Shown: positions 1 to 6,251 of the stretch, one piece after another | How the letters are laid out: each line of letters begins with the position of its first letter | How positions within the stretch are numbered: position 1 is the stretch's first letter | Assembly (NCBI GenBank): GCA_031285415.1 | Contig: JAITWF010000105.1 | Span: 1 to 22,436, forward strand | Source of the DNA: Deferribacteraceae bacterium | GTDB lineage: Bacteria; Chrysiogenota; Deferribacteres; Deferribacterales; JAISNW01 | Length of the DNA stretch: 22,436 nucleotides | Direction: 5' to 3' | Notes under the pieces: model-generated | The model's input: only the letters and a program-made list of their open reading frames with translations | Databases searched by the model: none | Told to the model about the DNA's origin: nothing | Translations under genes and position numbers: made by a program

Positions 1-1
1 G

Positions 2-628
2 GTGTACAAAGAGCTATGCGATATGGGGATAGATCTCTTTACTGGCGGCAATCATATATTTGATAAGCAAGATGTGAAGAGGGAGCCAGAGATCTTTAGT
101 CGGCTTGCCATTCCGTCTAATGTGGCTGATGGTGCAGGGGTGGTGAATATCGACATTCACGGCATACCTCTTAGTATCGTAAACCTCGTGGGAAAGGTCT
201 TTATGCCGCCAGAGTCGGCGGATCCGTTCACTACATTCGATCAAGTTTATGAAAGATACTGCAAAGGACGGCGAGTGTTGGTAGACTTTCATGCAGAGGC
301 TACTAGCGAAAAGGTATCGCTAGCTGAATATATTGGCGATAGGGCGTTTGCTATTATCGGCACTCACACCCACGTACAGACGGCGGATGAGCGGATCTTA
401 AAGAGCGGCGCATTCTTTATATCAGATGTAGGGGCGTGTTGCGCACAAGATTCGGCTCTAGGGATGAATACATCATCATCTATCGCTAGGTTTTGCGGAC
501 TTCCAAATCAGAAGCTAAAGGTGGAGCTTGAGGGTGCGCTACGCTTAAACGCCATAGAGTTGACAATCGATAGTGAAGAGTTTAAGATCGTGGGATATCA
601 GAGGGTGAATAAGATATTTGACCTTTAG
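2..628 (+). CDS. ymdB: YmdB-family metallophosphoesterase, 5' truncated by window edge
   Basis: Open from the window edge to TAG at 626-628, giving 208 residues of a family usually about 260-270 long, so roughly the first 50-60 residues lie outside the window. The visible part begins just before the metal-site motif GGNHIFD (family GNH) and also carries DFHAEATSEK and GTHTHVQTADERIL, which are signatures of the TIGR00282/YmdB calcineurin-like phosphoesterases. Characterised members hydrolyse 2',3'-cyclic nucleotides and other phosphodiesters using two metal ions in the cytoplasm. The GTG at position 2 is only the first in-frame codon of the window and not a true start. The next gene begins 36 bases downstream. 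Family assignment is strong; the physiological substrate here is unknown. Confidence 0.9.
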   Translation: MYKELCDMGIDLFTGGNHIFDKQDVKREPEIFSRLAIPSNVADGAGVVNIDIHGIPLSIVNLVGKVFMPPESADPFTTFDQVYERYCKGRRVLVDFHAEATSEKVSLAEYIGDRAFAIIGTHTHVQTADERILKSGAFFISDVGACCAQDSALGMNTSSSIARFCGLPNQKLKVELEGALRLNAIELTIDSEEFKIVGYQRVNKIFDL

Positions 629-664
629 CCATCTATAGTATATAGAATCTATTCGGAGGCTTTC

Positions 665-1600
665 ATGACAAACTATATGAAACTTATAATTATAATATCA
701 GCGTTATTTCTTGCGGCGTGGGGGGATGATTTCCCAGAAGATCCGATAACGATCATCGTTCCAGCCGCCGTTGGAGGCGTAAGCGATACGATCGCCAAAA
801 ATATCGCCGCAGAGGCTTCGCAGCTCCTTGGCGTGGAAGTAACCGTTAAAAATATCCCTGGCGTTAGTAATGCCGCAGGGCTAAATAGGGCGTTCAGAGA
901 GGATCCCGATGGATATACTCTAGTCTTAGCGCCGACAGAGGTTGTCACCCTGCCGTTAATGGGGCGAGTTGAGTGGAAGACAAACGATTTCACCCCTATA
1001 GCAGGCGTTATACATATGCCAGCGGCTCTGATGGTGCGCAAAGATAGCTCACTTGATAATATATCCGCTATCGTTGCAAAATCTGAGACCCCCGATGGTA
1101 TAAACATCGGTAGCTCCTCTATGAGCGGCGTATGGTATCAGGCGGCTACGGCATTTACAGATAGCGTCAAGGCGAAGCTTACCTTGAAGCAGTTTAGCGA
1201 TAGCCTCAAGATCTATAATGCACTCACCACTGGCGCAGTGGACGCAATAATAGCAGGATACACCACGCAGCTACCCGATAATGTCAAGGTGTTGTGTATT
1301 ATGAGCGATACCGAGATCTTAGATGTGCCGAGGTGCAAAGATTACGGTGTGAATATCTCCGCTGGCACATGGTGGATGCTGATGGCACCGCCAGAGACGC
1401 AGGAGGAGCTTGATCCAGAGGAGATAGCAGTTCTGTACGATACCTTTAGTGAGGTACTGACATCTGGCAGGTTTCAGACATTTTTAGTGTCAAATGGGCT
1501 AGTGCCAGAGCTTATAAGACCGCATAGATTAGGCGATTTTCTGAATAAACAGGCAAGCTTCTTTACGCCGCTTTTAAAGGAGAACTATCTATTAGACTGA
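665..1600 (+). CDS. Bug/TctC-family tripartite tricarboxylate transporter substrate-binding protein
   Basis: The 311-residue product has an N-terminal hydrophobic export segment (about residues 5-19) followed by the Bug/TctC periplasmic-binding fold, recognisable from FPEDPITIIVPAAVGGVSD at the N-terminus, then DPDGYTLVLAPTEV and GINIGSSSMSG. Family members bind carboxylates or related ligands in the periplasm and hand them to a TctA/TctB membrane pair. No tctA or tctB is adjacent, so this is an orphan here. The ATG at 665 is preceded by the SD CGGAGG (655-660). The signal peptide ends in LAAWG, where a lipoprotein would have LAAC; see findings. Ligand unknown. Confidence 0.85.
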   Translation: MTNYMKLIIIISALFLAAWGDDFPEDPITIIVPAAVGGVSDTIAKNIAAEASQLLGVEVTVKNIPGVSNAAGLNRAFREDPDGYTLVLAPTEVVTLPLMGRVEWKTNDFTPIAGVIHMPAALMVRKDSSLDNISAIVAKSETPDGINIGSSSMSGVWYQAATAFTDSVKAKLTLKQFSDSLKIYNALTTGAVDAIIAGYTTQLPDNVKVLCIMSDTEILDVPRCKDYGVNISAGTWWMLMAPPETQEELDPEEIAVLYDTFSEVLTSGRFQTFLVSNGLVPELIRPHRLGDFLNKQASFFTPLLKENYLLD

Positions 1601-1644
1601 AATTATTGTATTTACAAGTGATTTAGAATGATATATCTTTTATT

Positions 1645-2532
1645 ATGCTTGAGGTAAACCTTCATCGAAATCACAATATGACGCTAGCGGATATATATCG
1701 GTACCAAGAGTCTCTCGAGGTAGAGTACGATATTACGCCGCTTATCAAGAAAGATGAATCTCTTAGCTTTGCCAAGAAGTTTGCCCTTATATTTGTCGCT
1801 GCTGTGCTCTTTTTTGGGCTTGTAGCTACAGTTGTTATCGTTGTATATGATCCGTTCTATAAACCACCCGTCTACATCGACGAGGTGGAACCGCCTGTTA
1901 TCACACCGCCGAAAGACCCGATGGATGGCTATGTGCAGGTGCAGGTGATCGAATTTGTACCATCTAAAACCGACAATAGCACCCCTATACGCAATACAAC
2001 GCCCGATCTAGAGGTGTTGCCATCGCTTGCGCCTAAAGAGGATGTTAAACCTACGCCTCTGCCAGCTAAACCAGCACCTATCAAAGAGGAGAAGCCTAAG
2101 GCTCCGCCTCCGCCACCAGCTAAACCTGCGGCAAAGCCTACCCCTGCGGTCAAAACGTATTCGCTACAGATCTCTGGTATTAACGCCATTGAGTACGATA
2201 CTTTGCAGAGTATTGCAGCCTCTCATGGGGTAAAGGCGGCGATTACTCAAGATCTATCCACCAATCAGACGGTATGGTCGGTCTACGCTCCATCGGCAGG
2301 CACAGGGCTGTTTATTGAGGATACAGAGGTTGTGAAGTTATCTGAGTTTAACCTGCGAGATGAGGCGATAGCGTACGCCGAGGGGCAGGGGCAAGCGATT
2401 ATAATAAGGGCAGAGAATAAAACTGTTGCGAATTATAATGTTGAACTATGCTGTATGAATACCGATGAAGCTAAGATCTGCGCTCAAGAGAGTGGGATTA
2501 CCAATAAAGTTTTTAGGATTGTACCGAGATAG
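1645..2532 (+). CDS. single-pass membrane protein with Pro-rich periplasmic linker, possibly SPOR-like C-terminus
   Basis: The 295-residue product is not recognised as a named family. It has a cytoplasmic N-terminus of about 45 residues, one strong transmembrane segment (about 46-68), a Pro/Lys/Ala-rich linker (about 72-170, with runs such as KAPPPPPAKPAAKP), and a folded C-terminal region (about 170-295). That layout is like FtsN/TonB-type proteins that reach through the periplasm. The C-terminal region has the feel of a SPOR domain (YSLQISGI early, then WSVYAP and RDEAIAYAEGQGQAIII), but this is weak. The start is uncertain: ATG 1645 has no clear SD, and ATG 1678 (residue 12) has GAGGT but too far upstream. 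It ends 20 bases before the IHF gene. Confidence 0.6.
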   Translation: MLEVNLHRNHNMTLADIYRYQESLEVEYDITPLIKKDESLSFAKKFALIFVAAVLFFGLVATVVIVVYDPFYKPPVYIDEVEPPVITPPKDPMDGYVQVQVIEFVPSKTDNSTPIRNTTPDLEVLPSLAPKEDVKPTPLPAKPAPIKEEKPKAPPPPPAKPAAKPTPAVKTYSLQISGINAIEYDTLQSIAASHGVKAAITQDLSTNQTVWSVYAPSAGTGLFIEDTEVVKLSEFNLRDEAIAYAEGQGQAIIIRAENKTVANYNVELCCMNTDEAKICAQESGITNKVFRIVPR

Positions 2533-2552
2533 ATTGCATAGAGGGGTGTGTT

Positions 2553-2828
2553 ATGACTAAAGCTGACATTGTTGAAATCATCCATTCCAAGTATGGACTC
2601 ACCAAGAAAGATATTGTGAGCATCGTCGATATGGTATTTCAGGAGATGAAGGATAGTATCTTAAGGAAGGAATCGATAAAGCTATCGGGTTTTGGTAACT
2701 TTGATGTAAAGGTGCGAGGGCAGCGAATCGGCCGCAACCCCAAGACTGGCGAAGAGAAGATTATCCCTCCTCGTACAGTGGTGGGATTTCGACCGAGCAA
2801 CGTATTTAAAGATGAGGTAAACGAATAA
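2553..2828 (+). CDS. IHF/HU-family DNA-binding protein
   Basis: A 91-residue product of exactly family length. It begins MTKADIVEIIHSKYGLTKKD, followed by the dimer core, KLSGFGNFDVKVRGQRIGRN, and the DNA-intercalating arm GRNPKTGEEKIIPPRTVVGFRP, which carries the conserved RNP proline. The arm and overall look are closest to IHF alpha-type proteins, which bend DNA in nucleoid organisation, transcription and recombination. The ATG at 2553 follows an SD (GAGGGG, 2541-2546). The stop TAA at 2826-2828 overlaps the proposed AUA start of the downstream MerR gene. This ihf-merR pairing is common in several proteobacterial-type lineages. No beta partner is in the window. Confidence 0.93.
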   Translation: MTKADIVEIIHSKYGLTKKDIVSIVDMVFQEMKDSILRKESIKLSGFGNFDVKVRGQRIGRNPKTGEEKIIPPRTVVGFRPSNVFKDEVNE

Positions 2829-3178
2829 GTAAGCGATACTATCAGATAGGGGAAGTTTGCAAGCTGACAGGGCTTACGCACTCTACGATCAGATTTTGGG
2901 AGAAGAACTTTCAAGGTTTAAACCCATCTAGATCCTCTGGAGGGCATAGGTACTACGGCAGTAGGCAGGTAGATCTTCTGCTCTATCTAAAGAAATTGAT
3001 ATACGATGAGGGATATACTATCGATGGGGCGAAGAAACGCCTATCTAGTGAAAAAGCATCCAAAAAACCTGCTGATACGGCTCCAGAGGCTGAAACCGCT
3101 GAATCTACCGAGCCAGCAGATATTATGCAGACGATAAAAAATGAGCTGAAAGAGATATCGAATATATTAAGTAGGTGA
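2825..3178 (+). CDS. MerR-family transcriptional regulator with an apparent AUA start codon
   Basis: The reading frame is open from 2816 to TGA 3176-3178 and encodes a full MerR-type winged helix: RYYQIGEVCKLTGL (helix-turn-helix), STIRFWEKNF, SGGHRYYGSRQVDLL (wing), then KKLIYDEGYTIDGAKKRL and an Ala/Glu/Thr-rich tail. From 2825 it would be 117 residues, normal for the short MerR proteins found next to ihf. The frame has no ATG, GTG or TTG between the upstream in-frame stop (TGA 2813-2815) and TTG 2996, which would delete the whole DNA-binding domain. The only well-placed start is ATA 2825-2827, seven bases after GAGG (2814-2817) and overlapping the IHF stop as ATAA. The domain identity is clear; the AUA start is inference. 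Confidence 0.8.
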   Translation: MSKRYYQIGEVCKLTGLTHSTIRFWEKNFQGLNPSRSSGGHRYYGSRQVDLLLYLKKLIYDEGYTIDGAKKRLSSEKASKKPADTAPEAETAESTEPADIMQTIKNELKEISNILSR

Positions 3179-3179
3179 G

Positions 3180-3497
3180 CTACGATAAAAATCCTCGTTC
3201 TTCTAAAATTGATCTAAAGTCTCTTCTGCTGTCAGCAACTAGCATAATATTCACGGTATCGGTAACACGATAAATAATGCGATATGTGTTATAGTGTATC
3301 TCTCTATACCGTCTATTTCCTTGCTCTAGTAGCTCATTTACATAGCCACCTCTATCGGGAAGATCTTTTAACGATTCGATTATTTGCTGTATATCATTAA
3401 TAATATTATCAGCAATCTCTTTATTGACATTTTTTCTATAATAGCAGTGTATGCTTCGTAGGTCATTAATGGCAATATGATTGATTATTACTTTCAT
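3180..3497 (-). CDS. RelE/ParE-family toxin
   Basis: A 105-residue RelE/ParE-fold toxin, second gene of a two-gene operon. Visible features are the N-terminal strand MKVIINHIAINDLRSI, a helical hairpin (residues about 22-47), the basic stretch QGNRRYREIHYNTYRIIYR in the middle of the sheet, and the C-terminal strand NIMLVADSRRDFRSIL. Family members either cleave ribosome-bound mRNA (RelE) or poison gyrase (ParE); this sequence reads more like the ParE/plasmid-stabilisation branch, but the target cannot be read from sequence. Its ATG (3497-3495) overlaps the last base of the antitoxin stop (TAATG), which implies translational coupling. Its stop lies one base from the convergent merR stop at 3178. 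Confidence 0.82.
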   Translation of the reverse strand: MKVIINHIAINDLRSIHCYYRKNVNKEIADNIINDIQQIIESLKDLPDRGGYVNELLEQGNRRYREIHYNTYRIIYRVTDTVNIMLVADSRRDFRSILEERGFLS

Positions 3498-3793
3498 TAA
3501 TCATTTTCTCTCAAAACTTCATCAAACGCCTCTTCAAGCGTTAGGTATTCGCCATTGTCTATCTGCTCCTCGCCGATCTCCAAGAGTTTCATTAAAGCCA
3601 TAGTATTTTGTATTTTTTTCAGTGCTTCTTCATTTTCTTCCATATGTTGGAATCTCTCAATGTCTACAACTGCATATTTCGCCTCACCATTTTGCGTCAA
3701 GACGATATACTTAGTTTCAGCTATAATATCAGCATAGTCGGCAGCACTATTTTTGAATTTACTGACAGGCACAATCTGCTTTGCATATTCCAT
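3497..3793 (-). CDS. Phd/YefM-family antitoxin
   Basis: A 98-residue antitoxin that pairs with the ParE/RelE-like toxin behind it. The N-terminal half has the Phd/YefM dimer and DNA-binding fold (KQIVPVSKFKNSAADYADII, then YIVLTQNGEAKYAVVDIERF). The acidic C-terminus (LTLEEAFDEVLREND) is the usual toxin-wrapping segment. The ATG at 3793-3791 is preferred because AGGTGAG lies about five bases upstream; a GTG at 3802 lies within that SD and is unlikely. Promoter and operator sit just upstream in the end of the chorismate mutase gene, so the module is expected to repress itself. Confidence 0.85.
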   Translation of the reverse strand: MEYAKQIVPVSKFKNSAADYADIIAETKYIVLTQNGEAKYAVVDIERFQHMEENEEALKKIQNTMALMKLLEIGEEQIDNGEYLTLEEAFDEVLREND

Positions 3794-3808
3794 ATATCTC
3801 ACCTATAT

Positions 3809-3833
3809 GGGTAAATATACACTTTATTTACCC
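3809..3833. promoter_or_regulatory. operator: perfect 9-bp inverted repeat over the Phd-ParE promoter
   Basis: GGGTAAATA (3809-3817) and TATTTACCC (3825-3833) are a perfect inverted repeat with a 7-base centre. It covers the -10 and most of the spacer of the TA promoter, where Phd/YefM antitoxins normally bind to repress. It also overlaps the chorismate mutase stop codon (3830-3828). Confidence 0.65.
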
Positions 3834-3842
3834 ACCAATCAA
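3814..3842 (-). promoter_or_regulatory. sigma70-type promoter of the Phd-ParE module
   Basis: On the minus strand, -35 TTGATT (3842-3837), a 17-base spacer, and -10 TATATT (3819-3814). The predicted start of transcription is about 15 bases upstream of the antitoxin ATG. The promoter lies across the last codons and stop of the chorismate mutase gene, so the module can be transcribed separately from the genes upstream. Confidence 0.6.
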
Positions 3843-4085
3843 TATCTTATTTTTCACAACCGTCAATATCGCCTCGTAGATCTTTCGTATCTCATCCTTA
3901 TTTGACACATCTTTCGTGATACGTTCGAAGATCTGCTCCTCTCTGGCAGGTGCATATATCGGCATATTTGTAGCTTTCTTTATCTTCCCAACCTCTATAG
4001 CCACAGATATGCGTCTATCCAGCAGTTTTGCGATCTCGTCGTCGATCTTGTCGATCTCGTGTCTTAATGATTCAAGCTGCATCAT
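3828..4085 (-). CDS. aroQ: chorismate mutase, AroQ class (monofunctional)
   Basis: An 85-residue all-helical AroQ chorismate mutase converting chorismate to prephenate for Phe/Tyr synthesis. The sequence shows LRHEIDKIDDEIAKLLDRR (active-site Arg residues of helix 1), EVGKIKK (catalytic Lys region), and PAREEQIFERI (Arg-Glu of helix 2). The preferred start is ATG 4085-4083, with an AAAGGT SD inside the upstream toxin gene; an upstream TTG at 4112 would add nine unconserved residues. The start overlaps the YoeB-like toxin gene by 14 bases, so it is translationally coupled to that toxin and flanked by a second TA module. No prephenate dehydratase or dehydrogenase domain is attached. Confidence 0.88.
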   Translation of the reverse strand: MMQLESLRHEIDKIDDEIAKLLDRRISVAIEVGKIKKATNMPIYAPAREEQIFERITKDVSNKDEIRKIYEAILTVVKNKILIGG

Positions 4086-4338
4086 AGTGACCTTTGCATG
4101 AAAGAATTTCAAGGGTATTGTCGTCTATTATTCGATATACTAGACGGTTTACATCATCGATACGTCTACTCCAAAAGCCGCTATAATTGCCCTTTAATGC
4201 CTCTGGCTTGCCGATTCCATCAAAACTATTTCGTTCTATATCTTTGATCAAGAGGTGAATGCGTTTTAATGTCTTTTTGTCCTGTGTTTGCCAATAGAGA
4301 TAGTCGTTCCACGCCTCATCAAACCAGATCTTTTTCAT
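4072..4338 (-). CDS. YoeB/Txe-family mRNA-interferase toxin
   Basis: An 88-residue YoeB-type ribosome-dependent endoribonuclease. Residues matching the catalytic set known for E. coli YoeB are present: Glu46 in GIGKPEALKG, Arg65 after SRRIDDVN, and the C-terminal His84-Tyr85 in CKGHYD. SGFWSRRIDDVNRLVYRI is the family core. It overlaps the RelB/DinJ-like antitoxin by four bases (ATGA, 4338-4335) and its 3' end overlaps the chorismate mutase start by 14 bases. It appears intact and should be active unless held by the antitoxin. Confidence 0.92.
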   Translation of the reverse strand: MKKIWFDEAWNDYLYWQTQDKKTLKRIHLLIKDIERNSFDGIGKPEALKGNYSGFWSRRIDDVNRLVYRIIDDNTLEILSCKGHYDAA

Positions 4339-4595
4339 TTGTCATCATCTATAAGTTCATGTTCAACGCCTTTGCCAGCGTTTAAGGCTATCACGCCTCG
4401 ATCTAAATGTGCAAGATTGCTGTCGCTAAAGAATGGATCGATAGACACTTCAAACGGTATCCGCTTTTCACGGCTCATTTTTTTTGCGAAAATTGTAAAA
4501 GCTGTGGTCATGCTCATGCCTAAATCATGGCATGTTGTCTCCATGCTTTTTTTGAGATCCTCATCTATGCGTATATTGATCATAGCCTGTGCCAT
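4335..4595 (-). CDS. RelB/DinJ-family antitoxin
   Basis: An 86-residue antitoxin with the ribbon-helix-helix N-terminus INIRIDEDLKKSMETTCHDL followed by GMSMTTAFTIFAKKM and RIPFEVSIDPFFSDSNL, the signature of RelB/DinJ. The C-terminal tail (AGKGVEHELIDDDK) is acidic and should bind the YoeB-like toxin. The ATG at 4595 has a good SD (AGGTGG) and the gene has its own promoter in the end of mobA. The RelB/DinJ-with-YoeB pairing differs from the textbook YefM-YoeB pair, though similar mixed pairs exist in other bacteria. Confidence 0.88.
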   Translation of the reverse strand: MAQAMINIRIDEDLKKSMETTCHDLGMSMTTAFTIFAKKMSREKRIPFEVSIDPFFSDSNLAHLDRGVIALNAGKGVEHELIDDDK

Positions 4596-4615
4596 AATGT
4601 CACCACCTATGCCAT

Positions 4616-4643
4616 ATTATATACTATGTAGGTATAATGTCAA
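4616..4643 (-). promoter_or_regulatory. near-consensus sigma70 promoter of the RelB-YoeB(-aroQ) operon
   Basis: On the minus strand, TTGACA (4643-4638) and TATAAT (4621-4616) are both exact consensus with a 16-base spacer. A 6-base inverted repeat, ATTATA (4616-4621) / TATAAT (4633-4638), overlaps the promoter and could be an operator. The promoter sits at the extreme 3' end of mobA (stop 4626-4624). Confidence 0.75.
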
Positions 4644-5208
4644 TACGCTGTATGAGTTTTTCCAGATCCTCTTTTGTATTGATATTGGCGAATCCACTGG
4701 TATCGGTGAAAAAAGCTTCACTCAGCGTTTTTATATTTAATTCGTTGAATATTGTAATAAGTTTATAGACGCCCTTCGAGAAGTTATCGGCAAGGATCGG
4801 CACCACTCGTCTATGATAGATTGCGGCGCACGGATAGTACTTTCCATTGATAACAGGCACTGCAATATCGGCTTCCCCCATCATCTGCGCCATGTCAGGC
4901 ACCAAACTGAATGGAAATAGCGGCATATCGGCGGAGATTACAAATAGATGGTCGTTCTTTGCGTGTTTAAATGCGCTCAAGATCCCCACTAGTGGGCATT
5001 GCTGCTCGTAGAGATCTGTTACGAATGAGATATCGTTGAGGAATGCGTATTTAGCAGGCTCTTTTGCCACGATCATCTTGTCGGTGGCAAAGGTTAGCCC
5101 CTCCGCCACCCACTGCACAAGCGGTTTCCCATGAAGGGTCGCCAATGTTTTGTCGCCCCCAAAACGCCGAGACATTCCGCCAGAGATTATTGCACATGAT
5201 AAATTCAT
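4624..5208 (-). CDS. mobA: molybdenum cofactor guanylyltransferase
   Basis: A 194-residue MobA-type nucleotidyltransferase that couples GMP to molybdopterin to make the bis-MGD precursor used by many anaerobic reductases. The GTP-binding motif near the N-terminus, AIISGGMSRRFGGDKTL, and LFVISADMPLFPFSLV (the conserved D-P pair) are both visible, as is PVINGKYYPCAAIYHR. The ATG at 5208 is chosen because the motif then starts a few residues in, as in the family; upstream in-frame codons add an unconserved extension. The SD is weak. It diverges from rarD with 58 bases between starts. No other moa/moe/mob gene is in view. Confidence 0.9.
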   Translation of the reverse strand: MNLSCAIISGGMSRRFGGDKTLATLHGKPLVQWVAEGLTFATDKMIVAKEPAKYAFLNDISFVTDLYEQQCPLVGILSAFKHAKNDHLFVISADMPLFPFSLVPDMAQMMGEADIAVPVINGKYYPCAAIYHRRVVPILADNFSKGVYKLITIFNELNIKTLSEAFFTDTSGFANINTKEDLEKLIQRIDIIPT

Positions 5209-5266
5209 AACCCACAGTATATAATAACTTCTTGCTTTTCGCAATGAGTTGGAGTAGTGAAAGTGA

Positions 5267-6172
5267 ATGGTTAAAATCGAAACACAAAGCAACAGTGCGT
5301 TATTGGGATTTCTTGCAACATTTTTTTCATTCCTCCTATGGGGAATTTTACCGATATATTGGGAGAAGATGTTCTATCTACCCTTCTTTGGAGTGGCGTC
5401 GTATCGGGTGATCTGGTCGTTTATCTTTATATCGGTGGTTATTACGGCTACTCGCCAGTGGGGTACGGTTGCTACAATATTTAAAGATAAGAGGGCGGTT
5501 CTTCTGCTCTTTGTCTGCGGAATGCTTATCGCTGTGAATTGGTCTACATATCTGCTTGCCATATCGTCGGCGCATATCATTGAATCGAGCATGGGGTACT
5601 ATATCAATCCGCTAGCGAATGCACTGATTGGGATGATCTTCTTTCGTGAACGATTGCGATTTTTGCAGAAGGCGGCGATCTTGCTTGCACTTATCGGTGT
5701 ACTGTATATGGTGATAGGGTATGGCAAGGTGCCGTATATTGCACTAATATTGGCGTTCTCATTTGCATTTTACGCCGCCGTGCATAAACTTGTGAAGGTG
5801 AGCGTGCTGGACGGCATGTTTTTTGAGATGTTGATAATATTGATTCCTGCTCTTTCGTACGTGGTTATAATGTCTCAATCTGGCGTAATGCCAACGTTTA
5901 TGGCAGAGCCTATATCGATGAAGGTAATTATCGCAATGGGTGGTGCGTTGACGGCGATACCGCTACTGGGCTTTGCCTTTGGCGTGCAGAAGCTGCCACT
6001 AACGACTGTAGGGGTGATTCAGTACGTCAGCCCTACGGTGACATTTCTATTAGGGGTATTTCACTTTAAAGAGCCTATTAGTACCGAGGTATTGATAGTC
6101 TTTTCGATGATCTGGGTGGGCGTTGCTCTATATGCGTTAGATGGGGTATTGCAGACGACTAGAAAGAAATAG
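5267..6172 (+). CDS. rarD: RarD-type EamA/DMT-superfamily transporter
   Basis: A 301-residue polytopic inner-membrane protein with about ten transmembrane helices in two EamA halves. It opens with LGFLATFFSFLLWGILPIYW, typical of RarD, and contains LLAISSAHIIESSMGYYINP, INPLANALIG, and late GVIQYVSPTVTFLLGVF. RarD proteins are drug/metabolite-type permeases of unproven substrate. The ATG at 5267 has a GGAG (5251-5254), a little distant. It is convergent with nhaC, and a long G/C-rich hairpin lies between them. Confidence 0.88.
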   Translation: MVKIETQSNSALLGFLATFFSFLLWGILPIYWEKMFYLPFFGVASYRVIWSFIFISVVITATRQWGTVATIFKDKRAVLLLFVCGMLIAVNWSTYLLAISSAHIIESSMGYYINPLANALIGMIFFRERLRFLQKAAILLALIGVLYMVIGYGKVPYIALILAFSFAFYAAVHKLVKVSVLDGMFFEMLIILIPALSYVVIMSQSGVMPTFMAEPISMKVIIAMGGALTAIPLLGFAFGVQKLPLTTVGVIQYVSPTVTFLLGVFHFKEPISTEVLIVFSMIWVGVALYALDGVLQTTRKK

Positions 6173-6192
6173 GGGGGGCAAATTAATGTTTT

Positions 6193-6215
6193 CCCCTCCC
6201 CCAAAGGGGGAGGGG
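6193..6215. repeat. perfect 10-bp G/C hairpin between convergent rarD and nhaC
   Basis: CCCCTCCCCC (6193-6202), AAA loop, GGGGGAGGGG (6206-6215). It is placed where a shared terminator would be, but neither strand has a U-tract after the stem (plus: ATATG; minus: AAAAC), so it is not a classical intrinsic terminator. The C-rich/G-rich arms resemble those of the larger palindromic element at 16549-16652. Confidence 0.6.
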
Positions 6216-6251
6216 ATATGATTTATATCCGCAGTGACGCAATTAATATAC

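Noticed and set aside
2816..2830. merR as a fusion with ihf by frameshift or stop read-through
   Set aside because: The two proteins are each complete and of normal length; a coupled start fits better than a fusion.
6193..6215. G/C hairpin as a bidirectional intrinsic terminator
   Set aside because: The stem is excellent but neither strand has a U-tract directly after it, so it is listed as a hairpin/repeat instead.
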